From Rotaria sordida (lineage: Eukaryota > Rotifera > Eurotatoria > Philodinida > Philodinidae): a stretch of DNA of 64,000 nucleotides. The stretch lies in contig CAJNOL010000281.1 of assembly GCA_905250125.1 (NCBI GenBank), forward strand, positions 1 to 64,000. Direction: 5' to 3'. The notes under the pieces were generated by a model. That model searched no databases, was not told the DNA's origin, and saw only the letters and a program-made list of their open reading frames with translations. The position numbers were made by a program, and so were the translations under genes. Shown here one piece after another: positions 1 to 11,540 of the stretch. How positions within the stretch are numbered: position 1 is the stretch's first letter; each line of letters starts with the position of its first letter.

Positions 1-3000
1 ACAGATTTTGATGGAGAATCGGTTTTTTTTAACGAACAGGGTGAGTCCTCACACTTTTAGGTTTTTCTGAAAACTTCTGTTTTTCAGCATTTCAAGAGAA
101 ATTGACTCTGAAGAATTCTACCTATTTTATATCAAATGGACGGATTTTGTGTCGTGAAGATTTGCTACAATGGGGAAGTCAACCTGATGCTCGCTATCGA
201 ATGTGCCACGAATGCTGGCTAGCTGTATCGAAAGGAAAAATTTCAAAGTTTTCACCTGCTAATGGCATGTGGATAGATGATGTACCCGATCAATTGAAAG
301 GACTCACTATTCCTGAGCAAAGGTTGATTTCTCTCTATCGCCACAACAGCTGCATCATCAAATTGCACTCTCCATGGCACTCACCTAACATAGCTCAACC
401 GGCTCTCAAAGGCAACTGCATTACTTTTCCGAAAAATCTTTCGAACATTGCCACCACTCTGCCTTCATCTCCAAATGAACTTTCTGCTTCGATCAAAATT
501 ATTTTTATCAGATCTTCTATGCCATCTCGCCATCACCTTCGCAAAATTCTGTCCGTTAGACGACAACAGATTCTCGATGCGCTTGTTTGGCTCAAAGAGA
601 ATGATGTTCTGTATAGCCATATATCTCTCGACAAGCACATTATCGCCACTCTTCCTGATGATGATGTTCCTGAATCCATTTGGGAAACACTCGATTATAT
701 ATTAGCTGATCAAAATGCTCATGCTGAAAGAGAGGGATATACCGAAGATCCCCTTACTAGTAGTCAAGCTATGTCTGAGCAAGCCACATCCGACTTTATT
801 CCTATAAATCCAAGTGGTGTTCTAGACGTCAATGGTACATCTGTATCAGTGGAAGATATTAATAATCAGATGCTTCGCAAACTTCAAATCGATGCAAACA
901 AGCAATCTGTCCATTTATCTGAAACCAACACTGTGAGTGAAACCTTTTTATGTTTTATTTTTATTTTTCTTTCTAAACTTAGGACGACAATCTTATCCAT
1001 ATGATTCCAAGAGCAAGTGCTCCTACTAATGAATATAACAATCCGACTCTGCTGCTTGGTCTCTATCCGACACTCTTTCCCTATGGAACAGGAGGATTCG
1101 AAGATGCTTCTCGACCAGTAAAGATTTCATTCAAAAAAAAATCCAGTACCTACTTTCTTATCACGATCGCCGCTTTGAAGAACATCATTCTTTTATATCT
1201 ATCGCCTTCAATATATTACAACGACGAGAAGCCTGTCTTCATGCTCGATTAATGACATCAAAACCATTTTTTAGCAAGACAGCCGATCAGATCGTGTCAC
1301 TGAATGCTGATGACATCAAACAAGTACTGAGCGATCTTGAGAAGAACAAAATTACTGCATCAAGTCGTAATCTACAAGTCAATGCACTTTTGAGTCAAGT
1401 CAAAGCAGTCGGAGGGAAAGCAATGGGTTCGGCACTCTCTCAATCCGCACTGCGCAACCAAATTCATGGTTTAATTTTCAATCAAGGCTTGCCAAGCATC
1501 TTTCTTACCATCAATCCTGCGGATATTAACAGTCGTGTAGCTCTCTATTTTGCTGGAGTTAATCTTGATTTGGATGCTATCATCCCAAACAATCTTCCAT
1601 CTACTTATGAACAGGCTAAAATTATTGCATCCCATCCTGTGGCAACGGCCAAGTTTTTTCATTGACTCATTACAACGGTTCTCGAAACAATGATTTCAGG
1701 TGAAAAAGTCTTGGGACCAGTGAAGGCGTACTTTGGGACAGTAGAGAGTCAAGGACGTGGCTCATTGCATCTACACATGCTGATTTGGCTCGATCATAAA
1801 TACACCGCTGCACAACTTCGCGAAAATATAAAAGACGAACGATTTCGTAATAGTTTCAGAGACTGTCTCGAGGACATTATTAGTGAAGATTTAGATCATT
1901 TGTAACATATTTTTGTTTGTTTTTTAAGAAATTTGAATGAATTTTACTTATAAAAAAGTAGATTTAGTTGAAAATTAGCTATCATAGTGTGTGTTTTTCC
2001 TAGATGTTTCATTTCATTATTTGTTTTTGGCAAACTAACCAATAAATAAAACATGTATCTAAAGAATATATTTACTCTTTTTTCTAGATAGTTATACATT
2101 ATCATGTCACGTGCATTGACGACGACAGAAAATTTTGATACTAGTGGAACAAGTAAGTAGCAGCTTCGCCTAATTTATAAGCTAAATATTTTGTGTTTAG
2201 CGAGCATTTTTATCGACAAGTTATTGGCATCATTGCTTCGAGCTCCTGATCCGTCTTGGATGAATTTTGAAGAGAAAAAGAAAGAAGACATTAAACTGCT
2301 AGTCTGCGAATCGAACGTTCATAGACACACTTCAACGTGCTACAAATACTCGAAGAGTACCGAGCGTAAAATCTGTAGGATGCGTATGTCTCGTGAAATG
2401 TTCCCGATGACAATCATTGATCCTGAATCAGGCGAGATACGAATGCATCGTTCGCATCCAATGATTAACAACCTCAATCAATGTATTATATGCGTATATC
2501 GTTGCAATATGGACATCAAATTTATCTGATCAGGCACGGATGCCAAAGCACTCGTGTATTATTGTACCGACTACATCACAAAGACAAATGTATCCTTTCA
2601 TGACACATTTTCTCTTGTCCAGAAGGCTGTTGGACCGAATGATAATATTAATTTAACTGAAAATTCTATCGACAAAGCTCGAAAGCTTGCCCTACGCTGC
2701 TATAACTCACTTGCTTCGCAACAAGAACTCTCTGGTGTTCAAGTATCCACTTATCTAATGGATTATGGCGATCATTACACCAGTCATGGATTTGCTAATA
2801 TCTTTCTTATAGCTATCGAACGCTATCTTCAGAATGAACTCGACCAAAACAAAGCAGCTCTTTCTGCGTCTTCCACATCTACACAAGTGACAAATACAAA
2901 TCCGATCGACATCGTCGAGGATGAAGAGGAGGATAATGTTGCTGCGATGGCGGAACACTTCTCGATCGAACAATCTACTGATGAACAAAAATTAGTTCTT

Positions 3001-3771
3001 GTCAATCTACGAATCGATTATCAATTTCGGTCTCCTGCATTGGAGTCAGTCTGTTTATACGAATTTGTCAGTCACTTTCATCGGAGATCATTCACTGACA
3101 AGGATCGGCATACTGTAGATCACCCACCCACAAATACTGACGGTGTTCGAGTAGTCCCAGGTCGTCCACCTCAAGAAAGATACACATTTATGACTGAACA
3201 TCCGCAAGCAAGTACTCATAGCATAATTAAGCATCTTAAATCTGTTGTTTCTGTACTCGTTGGTCCACAGATTCCACGTAAAGATAGAGAAGAAACGCAA
3301 GAAAGATACAGCCGAGCAATAGCTACCCTTTTTATTCCGTGGAGAGCTGTGAAAGATCTTTGTGATGTCAATCAGAGTTGGTACGAAGCACTTTCCTCAC
3401 GACAAGAAAGTCTTTCAACAGAATCACAACAGATTATCGAGAATATTCAACTCTTGTATGAATGCAAGAAAGATCGTGATGCACATCTACAACAAGTTAT
3501 TGCAAATGTTCAAACCAGTGACCAAATAGATCCTCGTCTTTTTCCTCGAAACATGCGTATCAATAGTGATGATGAGGATCTCGATCAAAACGAAACATAT
3601 CTGAACTTCCTCGATAGTCTATCAGATAACAATGCATCGTCTGTCATCAGTCATCTTTCTGAAAAAGAGCAACTTTATCGAGATGAAGCACTTCGCTGTT
3701 TACATGAGGTTGGCCGATTTTCGAATTGTACCAGTAAGTTTGTTTTCTTCATCGTAACTTTGAATATGTAA
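1..3771 (+). pseudogene. Helitron Rep (HUH/Y2 nickase) region, broken
   Basis: This is the replication-initiator half of a Helitron transposase, which nicks and transfers the transposon strand. An exon ending near 40 is joined by an intron (41-86) to a reading frame that runs to an intron at 933-982 (GTGAGT...TTAG), with phase kept. A one-base slip in the A-run at about 1133-1141 shifts the frame. A TGA at 1663-1665 lies in a region otherwise conserved before the nickase motif HLHMLIWL (about 1768-1791). Another TGA at 2527-2529 replaces an expected Trp codon just before the tyrosine motif (Tyr codons at 2557-2562 and 2572-2574). The stretch 1906-2190 looks intronic or decayed. The acidic and polar region 2880-3000 and on to a donor-like GTAAGT near 3734 is still open. 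It is recognisable but not functional. Confidence 0.88.
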
Positions 3772-3789
3772 AAGCATTTTTCTGATTAG

Positions 3790-5065
3790 AACATGATCAA
3801 TCCTTTATACCTGCTACTTCTCTGTCATATTTCTCTGTCAAAACTCGGCATTCAGAGCAGCAAAATGCTGCATGGTAAGCCGCCATAAAATCTGATGCTC
3901 TTCGTAGACGACAACAGAGTATCTTAGAGGATGCTCCTCCGCCACTCAACTATGCTTCTGATAAACTGGTCTCAACTACTACTACAAACTATATTGCTGA
4001 AGGTGCAACACAAATTAGCGATCGAATTCAGTCTGTTACAACGGACATATCACCGATTCTGACTCGTCAACAAGTCTGTGAGAAGTTTACACTCAACAAT
4101 GAGCAAGCACGAGCTTTTTATATTATCTGCCGACACCTTGATGGAGAAAGTCACCTGAACACAGGTAAAAATAAGTCATCTTTTTTTCTCGATTAACTAT
4201 TTCCTTGCCAGGTGAGAATCAGCAACAATTGATTATGTGCGTACCAGGGCCTGGAAGCACAGGTAAATCTCGACTCATCGATGCAATTACTTGCTATTTC
4301 GTTGAAACGCAACGAACAGAAAAACTTCAAAAGCTCGGATCCACAGTCGTATCTGCCTCACTCATTGGAGGCCACACGATTCACTCTTTCTTAGGATACC
4401 TACGCAACACCAAACGCCAAAAAAAGACGACGAAACCAGGATCATCGAACATTGAAAACGATTGGAAACATGTGAATTATCTGATTATCGACGAAATTTC
4501 CATGGTTGGGCTTCGATTATTAGCTCGATTAAATGTGTTAATTACTCTTGGGAAGCGGGCGCCATCCGAAGTGCCTTTTGGTGGTATCAATATTATTATT
4601 TTCGGCGATTAAATACAACATATGCCAATCCTCGACAAACCTCTATATACAAATCTCGAGCATGACCTTTCTACTCGTTTGCCCAGAGAGACTGATGTTC
4701 AGTACGGGGTTGGACACTCATTGGTTCTACAAATCAACACAATCACGAAGTTGACGCAGCAAATGAGAACCGAAGATCAAAAGTATTTGACTCTACTCAA
4801 TCATCTTCGTTTGGGGGAAACGACACGCGCCGATTTTGACTATCTCTGTACGCGAATTATCGGCTCTGGAAAAATCGTTCAATCGCTGAAAGAGAAACCC
4901 TGGTGTGATGCACCTATTCTCGTCTTTTGTAATCAATTACGAACAGAAATAAACAATCGAGCCACCCTCGACAAAGCAAAAGAAGCTGGTATCCCATTAG
5001 TCGTCGTCGAAAAATCTGATTTACAGCTAGAACAAACCTCATATGGATTAGTTTTATATATCTGA
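3790..5065 (+). pseudogene. Helitron PIF1-like helicase region, truncated
   Basis: This is the C-terminal helicase half of the same element. It unwinds DNA during rolling-circle transposition and belongs to SF1B, the PIF1/RecD type. A TAA sits in frame near 3870 (after codons for AAW). A short intron runs from about 4165 to 4211. Walker A (GPGSTGKS) is near 4248-4271, Walker B (LIIDEISM) near 4480-4503, and the motif III region ends in GGINIIIFGD. A frameshift at about 4608-4615 then moves the remaining helicase sequence (LDKPLYTNLEHDLSTRLPRE and on) into another frame. The product stops at 5063-5065 before the last conserved helicase motifs, so the 3' part is missing or unrecognisable. Confidence 0.87.
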
Positions 5066-5837
5066 AGAAGCACTGCATTTTTGGACTCGTCGCTCATTTC
5101 CTGTTGAGACTATAATGTCGTTTCGACTTTGTTGATGAAGTTTTTCCCTTTCTTAGTTGTAGTCGAGTTTTTAGTAGAAGTACTAGATTCTTCAATTATT
5201 GCTGTTGTTTGTAGATCAGACTCTTCAATGCTTGTATTTTACTTTCTCTGGTGAAGTCTGAAGAAAAATTAATATCCTCATCTATTCAATAAAAGCTTAA
5301 ATCCAAACTAATTTTATAAATAGGATGTGCCGGTCAAATATGACACACAAAATAGTAAGATAAAGAGAAAAACCAAGTGGCTCATCGAACTTAGTTTCGA
5401 TTTTGGGAGTGAAAATAAGCATGCGAAACAGAAAAAGTCAAGGCAAAACTAAATGAATAAAAAGAGTGTTGATGGTCCTTGATCAACTCATTAATATAAC
5501 TCTTCACTTTAATTCTTTATGCAAAAATGACACAAATTCGATTCAAAAACATAGTTCGTTTTAATATAGACTAATTTATGACTGGAAAAACTCAAAAATC
5601 CAAATGGGGTACAAAATGTGTACCTCAGGGGTACAAATTTTTCTGTGGTACAAAAAGGTAAAATGGGGTATTGTACCCCAAAATGGGGTACGTATGGCAG
5701 CCGTGGTTCTGCTTTGCTTTGTCATTGTCCTAGTCTTTTCTTCAGCGTTTTTTTTTCGACATTTTTTGTTTCGACGTCTTTTGTTTCAGTCTTTTTAATA
5801 CATACCAAGATATTTAATGCATGTTAGGTTTTTTTAT
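5066..5837. other. Non-coding stretch after the Helitron; GGGGTAC-rich patch
   Basis: No convincing coding sequence is present. Between about 5603 and 5695 the motif GGGGTAC or GGTACAA recurs at least six times in both orientations within 95 bp, giving an unusually G-rich patch in AT-rich DNA. The short open frames here lack the A/T third-position bias of real genes in this window. The segment may contain the lost 3' end of the Helitron, but I could not identify a CTRR terminus. Confidence 0.55.
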
Positions 5838-6790
5838 TAAGCGTTGCAAAAGTCTTTGGAAAAATGTCAAGCAGTGTTAGACTATATTGCTGACTTTTGA
5901 ACCAATCAATTTTTTTTTGTTAGAAAGAGCAATGTCCGAACTACAAATTTTGTAGCAGACATATTTTTCCAGAACGAATCTGAGAAGGAGGAAAAGCTCA
6001 AAAACCAAACACCTCTAAAAAGTTCTTGCAACTTCACCATCGAGCAACATCATTTTCTATTTATTATTAGTTTTTTGTATTAGAAGAGAAAACCAGAAAG
6101 CACGTTCAATGATGACTTTTTGTAGCACAAAGAGTGGTCTGTCTAATGGTGTATTGAAAGTTCAATTCGTTTCTGGTTTCTATATCAATAAATAGCCCTT
6201 TCTGAAAGACACTGAGTAATTTGGTCGTCCTGACTACTTGAGCATTTTACAATGATGAAAGTACTTTAATGAATTATTTTTTGCTGCTAAAGTTCTACGA
6301 TTGGACATATTTCAATCAAATAATGCAAAAAGAATTCACTTCATATGTGATTTCTGGAGATGGTGGCTGACATTTTTGTAAATCGATAGTTCTTGTAAAA
6401 AAAACTCAATCTTCCAAAGATTTCATGTTTCAAACTTTTTTGATTAAAGAGTCAAGAGTAGATCCAAAGAAATCCTTCAAAGCTGGTATTGATAGAGTTT
6501 TTGATCCGCTATATTTTGGTGTATTTTGTGTTCAAAATTGATCCAGTGTAGCTCAAAACAATTGAGAAATACAGGCTTCTCAAGTTGCGAAAGTGTTGCA
6601 AGAATTTTATAGAGGTGTTTGGTTTTTGAGCTTTTCCTCCTTCTCAGATTCGTTCTGGAAAAATATGTCTGCTACAAAATTTGTAGTTCGGACATTGCTC
6701 TTTCTAACAAAAAAAAATTTGATTGGTTCAGAAGTCAGCAATATAGTCTAACACTGCCTGACATTTTTCCAAAGACTTTTGCAACGCTTA
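5838..6790. mobile_element. MITE with ~195-bp terminal inverted repeats and TA target duplication
   Basis: The left arm (5840-6032) and right arm (6595-6788) are near-perfect inverted copies beginning AGCGTTGCAAAAGTCTTTGG, and TA flanks both ends (5838-5839 and 6789-6790). The inner 560 bp has no transposase. The TA duplication fits the Tc1/mariner superfamily, with a non-autonomous element moved in trans. The open frame on the right arm (6619-6819) is simply the inverted repeat read through. Confidence 0.82.
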
Positions 6791-7498
6791 TTATCTTGAA
6801 ATCGTCAAGCAACTATTGAACAATGCTTTTTAGATGTTACAAATGAATTTATTTAAACTTACTATCAAGGTGAAGATATTCTACAATGAATTATTAATTC
6901 ATTGAAATCAGTTAATATTTAGTTATAAATTTATTTTTCCAACAATTTTGTTTTGTTATTGTCAATGAGATTATCTTTTATTCAGAGAATATATTTAGAG
7001 AAGCTTTTTTTATTGTTACAGTGGCAGTAAAATTAAAGTTAACGTTATATCATAAAGAGAGAAACTATTTTTTATTTAAATTTTCACTCATATTTTATTG
7101 AGAAGAAATAATCAAAAGTATCTATAATAAGTTTTTAAATAATCAGCAATCTATGAATTAACTCTTTGTAACTGTATATTGGTAGATTTAGACCTCATTA
7201 GAAAAGATACTGAATACTTCAATCATTCTTTAGTTTAAGACGACTGTACACAATCAAAATGCCTTCTTACATCCATTCTAGAAATCAATTTGTCAGCTGA
7301 CTTATCGGCATACCACATTGTACTATGGTATGCCATCATGTATTGAGTTTGTTTGTCAATCGCTTATTATTTGATAGATTATTTTCTTATAGTTTGTTTT
7401 CATTTTCCACGATGGCTACATCTGTCTTTATAATCAAAATGTTCTTTTATTTTTATTTTTTATAATCACAAAAAAGACAAATACATATGAATATTTTT
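6791..7498. other. AT-rich intergenic DNA
   Basis: I see no gene, RNA or clear repeat here. The stretch lies downstream of the 3' end of the reverse-strand gene at 7499-8704. Confidence 0.5.
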
Positions 7499-8704
7499 TT
7501 ACTTGCGAAAATCTTTTAATCCGCTTTTAGAAATATTTTGATCACGTTCAGCTAATTTGAGCACCATGTTCTTTACCATTAAAGTGTATTTATATTCGGC
7601 AGGATAAACATGATTAAGACATTTTGTAATCATATCTCGTTGTTCAGCTACCGATCGGATGGGCTCATGAGCATACTGAAATCGATCACTCGCTATTTTA
7701 CGTAAATCAATTAATTTCAATTTCAACATAGTCACTCGTTTTAATTCACTTTCAATTGGTTCAATGAAAGTTCGTACGCGTTCATGATTTTGTACATTTA
7801 AATCTTCTTTTGGATCAACAAATTTCCTGTCAATGTTCAGTGACACCATAGCTTCTTGCTCACGAATAGACCATTCGACTAAAATAAACGTAGAAATTAT
7901 TAATCGTTTTTTCAAACTTTCTTATTTGGTTTTTATGAATTACTTGTGAATTTTGGCCATGTGTTCATTGCTGGCCACACTTGTTTGATAATATCGTCGA
8001 GGAAATAAAATCGAAATAGCCTTGCTATATCAAATGCTTTGATACTTGTGTCTTACATTTGTTGCTTTAATTCGAGGGTTTGAATACGTAATTCTTGAGA
8101 TTCAATTTTTGATTCCTGATTTGTTAATCGATCTTTTAAATTTTGTATTTCAAACAGAATCGTCGAGAAAATTTCATTAAGATTTTGTTTATCATTAGCA
8201 GTAATATTCAATTGTACCAATAATTTAGATAACCATTGATGCAAATCTTTATCATTATGTTCAACAATTTTTTTCAGAATTGGCATACAAGCAGTAAAAG
8301 CATCCTGTTTCTTTTCTTCTTCATGATGATCAAATTGTATTAAGTGATGATCCATTAAGATCTTGTAAATAACATTAAAAACTTGTTTGTATTGCTCCAT
8401 ACTAATCTCTGTAAACAACTAATTGCAAAAAAATATATTTATGAAAAACCAAATATTATGTTCGATGAAATAGATACTTTTGGCGTTCTTTGTGCTGTTT
8501 GGGCAGCATAACGTGTTAATGTTGTCGACATTGGTCGAGATGTTGATAAAGCAAAAACATGACTGCATCCAAGATACTTTGAAACAATAAAAGAAATAAG
8601 ACAATAGGAAAAAATGATTTATTAATATATAAATTTACTTTTACTGATTCAGAACTAAGAGCAAGTGCTCGTTGACGAACTAAAGATACAAGAGCTCGTT
8701 TCAT
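7499..8704 (-). CDS. Predicted mitochondrial protein of unknown function, 5 exons
   Basis: I do not recognise the family. The model joins exons 8704-8639 (or 8645), 8576-8478, 8418-8057, 8020-7944 and 7878-7499, all on the reverse strand and in phase, giving about 327 residues. The first exon, MKRALVSLVRQRALALSSES, is basic, hydroxylated and free of acidic residues until Glu19, typical of a mitochondrial presequence. The middle (roughly residues 60-175) is helical and ends in a heptad-like coiled coil (QNLKDRLTNQESKIESQEL). The C-terminal half has a Trp-rich stretch (VWPAMNTWPKF) followed by charged helices rich in Arg and Glu. The intron between the coiled coil and that stretch is only 36 nt (8056-8021), so this junction is the least certain. 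If it is wrong, two separate genes are possible. Confidence 0.6.
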
Positions 8705-8762
8705 GATTTTATTTTCCGCTGTTGTCGGTTGAAATTATTTGTAAAAAAAGAAAACAGTACAA

Positions 8763-9033
8763 CCCAGGTCCAATAAAACGGCGTCGTAAACGGCCTGAAA
8801 CGGCGATTAACGATGTAAAACGTCGATAAACGGCACCGTAATCCGTCATACCAGATTACGGAAGCAAAACCGGAAAAAAACGACCGCCGTTTTCTAGCGA
8901 TAGACGGTGGTCGTAATATGGTATGACGGATTACGGCGAAATAAAGCCAAAATTACTGCAGTAATTCGCCGTTTTATAGTCGTTTCAGGCCGGATACGAC
9001 GCCGTTTCCGACGGCCGGAATGATCCACCTGGG
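8763..9033. mobile_element. GC-rich palindromic MITE, CCCAGGT family, copy 1
   Basis: A 271-bp element starts CCCAGGT and ends ACCTGGG. Its imperfect inverted arms share blocks such as AACGGCGTCGTA and GGCCTGAAACG, and an inner palindrome pairs CCGTAATCCGTCATACCA with its complement. It is strikingly CG-rich against the AT-rich surroundings. It has no coding capacity. Two more decayed relatives occur at 14603-14757 and 58433-58520. No target duplication is obvious, so the superfamily is unassigned. It lies just upstream of the start of the mitochondrial-type gene. Confidence 0.8.
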
Positions 9034-11540
9034 AATGATTGGTAGTGCAAAGTTATACAACAGAGGCCTATAGGAAAGATTGATGCAATATTATTGAAAA
9101 ATGATTTTTTTTTAGAACATATGTAAATTTATTTTCATTTTAAAACATTTTTATTTAAATTTAAGAGAAACTTTTTTATGAAAACCTTTTCACAGAGGTC
9201 ACTCGGTGTCAATATCAAAGGATTGGTGTAGAACATTTGACCAATTCTTTGTTTTTCGAACCGAGAAGTAGGGTTGAGATAAGCTACACACACAAAATCG
9301 CCATTGCATCAAAATGACGTGTAACCTCTAAAATATGAAAGAGGGCGTTCCTCATCGTTCATTGAATTCACGGGCGCCTTTGTACATCATGGTGAAAAAG
9401 GAGAAAACATTTGCAAAATTGGTCGGAGTATTATGAATTTAATGTGACATGAAAAATAATATACAATAAAAATTCATACTGCAAATGATAAAAATATTAA
9501 AAAAAGAAATGAATAAATATTAATTTTTTTAAAGTTTTTCCGAAAAAAATATATTGCAAGATAATGATATAAGATTTACGATAAATAAAACAAATAAAGA
9601 AAAAATACTAGTGAATGCTGTTGATTCTCTTTTATCTTTCAAATAGAAAATCGGAAAAATACCCTTCTTTAGTTTAAAACCATTTTCTGTACGAAAAAAA
9701 ATACAAAAAGAAAAACAATTTATTATCAACAATAGTACTTTTTATTCATGTAGATAGTATACAAAATCTATCAGATTGAATTTCTTCAAGTTTTTATTAA
9801 AAAGATTACTCAGAATTAATTTAAGATAGTCGTAAAAGGTTTTGGTATAGCATGTTTGTTTAGCCATGGAGTACCTATAAATCATTATAGAGAATGAAAT
9901 ATAGTTAAAAGAAAATGTATTAGAAGTTTTTTGTTTTCTAGATCTGTTTTCGAATTGTCTTTTTATAGTTATCGTTCTGTCATCTTATATTCTTTTGTTT
10001 GACATGAATATGTTCAGAATCGTTAAATTTGCTTCTCGATTTCGTTCTAATAGAATCTTCTTTACTGTATCGATGTCATCTGTTAACAGGACATTCATCA
10101 TATTTTTTAGAATTTTCATGATCATGCTTACGTTGTTCTACATCAATCACTGTTGAATGACACTTACTTTCATAAATTATATTTCGGACTTCATTCAATT
10201 TTGTATAGAGAGATGTACCTATGATTTTCGGAAGCTCATTTTTCCAAGAAACACCGAGAACTCATTCTAGATCTTGATTAAGTAAGATTATTCGATATGA
10301 TCCATTTTGTTCTTACCGCATTTCTCGTCTCATAATTTGATATTCTTCGAATGAGGGTGTGGATGTAGTTGAAGAGAAAATAATGCCAACACCCACGCTC
10401 ACACCATTGTTGCTCTATTTAGCCATATATTAATGGGAAAGGATTGTGATAGTTGCATGAGTATAAGCTACTCGATCAGAATAAATAGTTAACTATTTCT
10501 GAAAAGTACTGCTATCAGTTCGCCAAATTTCTAATCAAGATGAGCATCAAACTGATGGACAAACATACCGTTTGAGAGAGCAATTAATTCTCTGTCAAAT
10601 CACATAAGAGTTTAGAATGTTTCTCTGTCGAGTACATGATAATTATTTCAATTGTTTGAGGAAAAAACCTAGATAGTGTGCAGAAAAAAAAAAGATTTTT
10701 TTTCTATGTTTCTCAAAATTTATTTAGTTTCTTATCAAGATTTAAAATAAATCAAAAGGAAAACTATACTATTGGATAGAGTAACCAATGCTCTATCAAA
10801 TCATATAGAAATAAAAAATTGTTGACGCTTTGAAGAAATATAAAAAACTGAAGAAAACCTAGTAAAATTAAGTGAATCATGCTGTATGTTATTGGATTTT
10901 TCCCCATTAAAAAACTGTCCCCTTTGCGTTTCATTTTTTCCTTCTGACTCTTAACGTCAAGGACTATCAAAATTTTAAAAAAACCAATTGATATCGAAGT
11001 CTTAACAGGGTGTGGATTTTTCCTTGAACCACATCTATATTCCTTGGGTATAACTCCTTGAGTATTACATATAGGTAAATCTTTTCAAGAAGTTCCATGA
11101 GTGCACAAACAAGTCCAAAATCTCCTTCTGCACGTCAAGTTAACCCATCAATTAAATTAGTTCAGAAGATTTCATCTTGAAATATCCATAGCATAACAAA
11201 AAAAGAAACCATCTCCAAAATTTTCATCGATTTTTTCGACTCTACGAAAAAAATTATTTTATTTCAGAAAGGAAAAAAAACCAAACGAAAACATCAAGAA
11301 CAACAACAATAATACAAGAATAGAATGAAGACAAAGATCTACACATACACAATTATATTTCTTTTTTCATCCACATACACAAAAAAAAATTTTTTTTTCT
11401 TTTTTTTTCAAATTATTGCAACCAGGGGAATTGAGTTAAACTCAAGTTTTCTTTTTCTCCTACAATAAACGCAGGTGAAAAATAGAAAACAAAAAACTAT
11501 ACATTTAGATAAATTTTCTTTTTGTATTTCAAACAAAATT
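9034..11540. other. Gene-free AT-rich region
   Basis: Two and a half kilobases hold no ORF with host-like codon use and no element with recognisable ends. Long A/T runs dominate at 10680-10720 and 11200-11420. A short G-rich motif, GGGTGTGGAT, occurs near 10367 and 11009. The reverse-strand frames of 67-68 codons at 9529 and 10764 look like chance openings. Confidence 0.5.

Larger units (their letters stand above)
1..5065 (+). mobile_element. Decayed autonomous Helitron (RepHel), 5' end outside window
   Basis: A rolling-circle transposon body covers the first 5 kb. Visible in order are a Helitron-type N-terminal region with a Cys pair (MCHECW), the Helitron_like_N region, an HUH nickase motif (HLHMLIWL), a two-tyrosine motif (YYCTDYITK) and a PIF1-type helicase with Walker A and B. 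Coding DNA here is less A/T-biased at third positions than the host genes nearby. The reading frame is broken by at least three in-frame stops and two frameshifts, and the helicase ends early near 5065, so the copy is dead. The 5' TC end lies upstream of the window. I could not place the 3' CTRR end with its hairpin. Confidence 0.88.

Noticed and set aside
448..705. 85-codon forward frame inside the Helitron
   Set aside because: It overlaps the Rep N-terminal frame in another phase and has no motif.
6619..6819. 66-codon frame
   Set aside because: It is the right inverted arm of the MITE at 5838-6790 read through.
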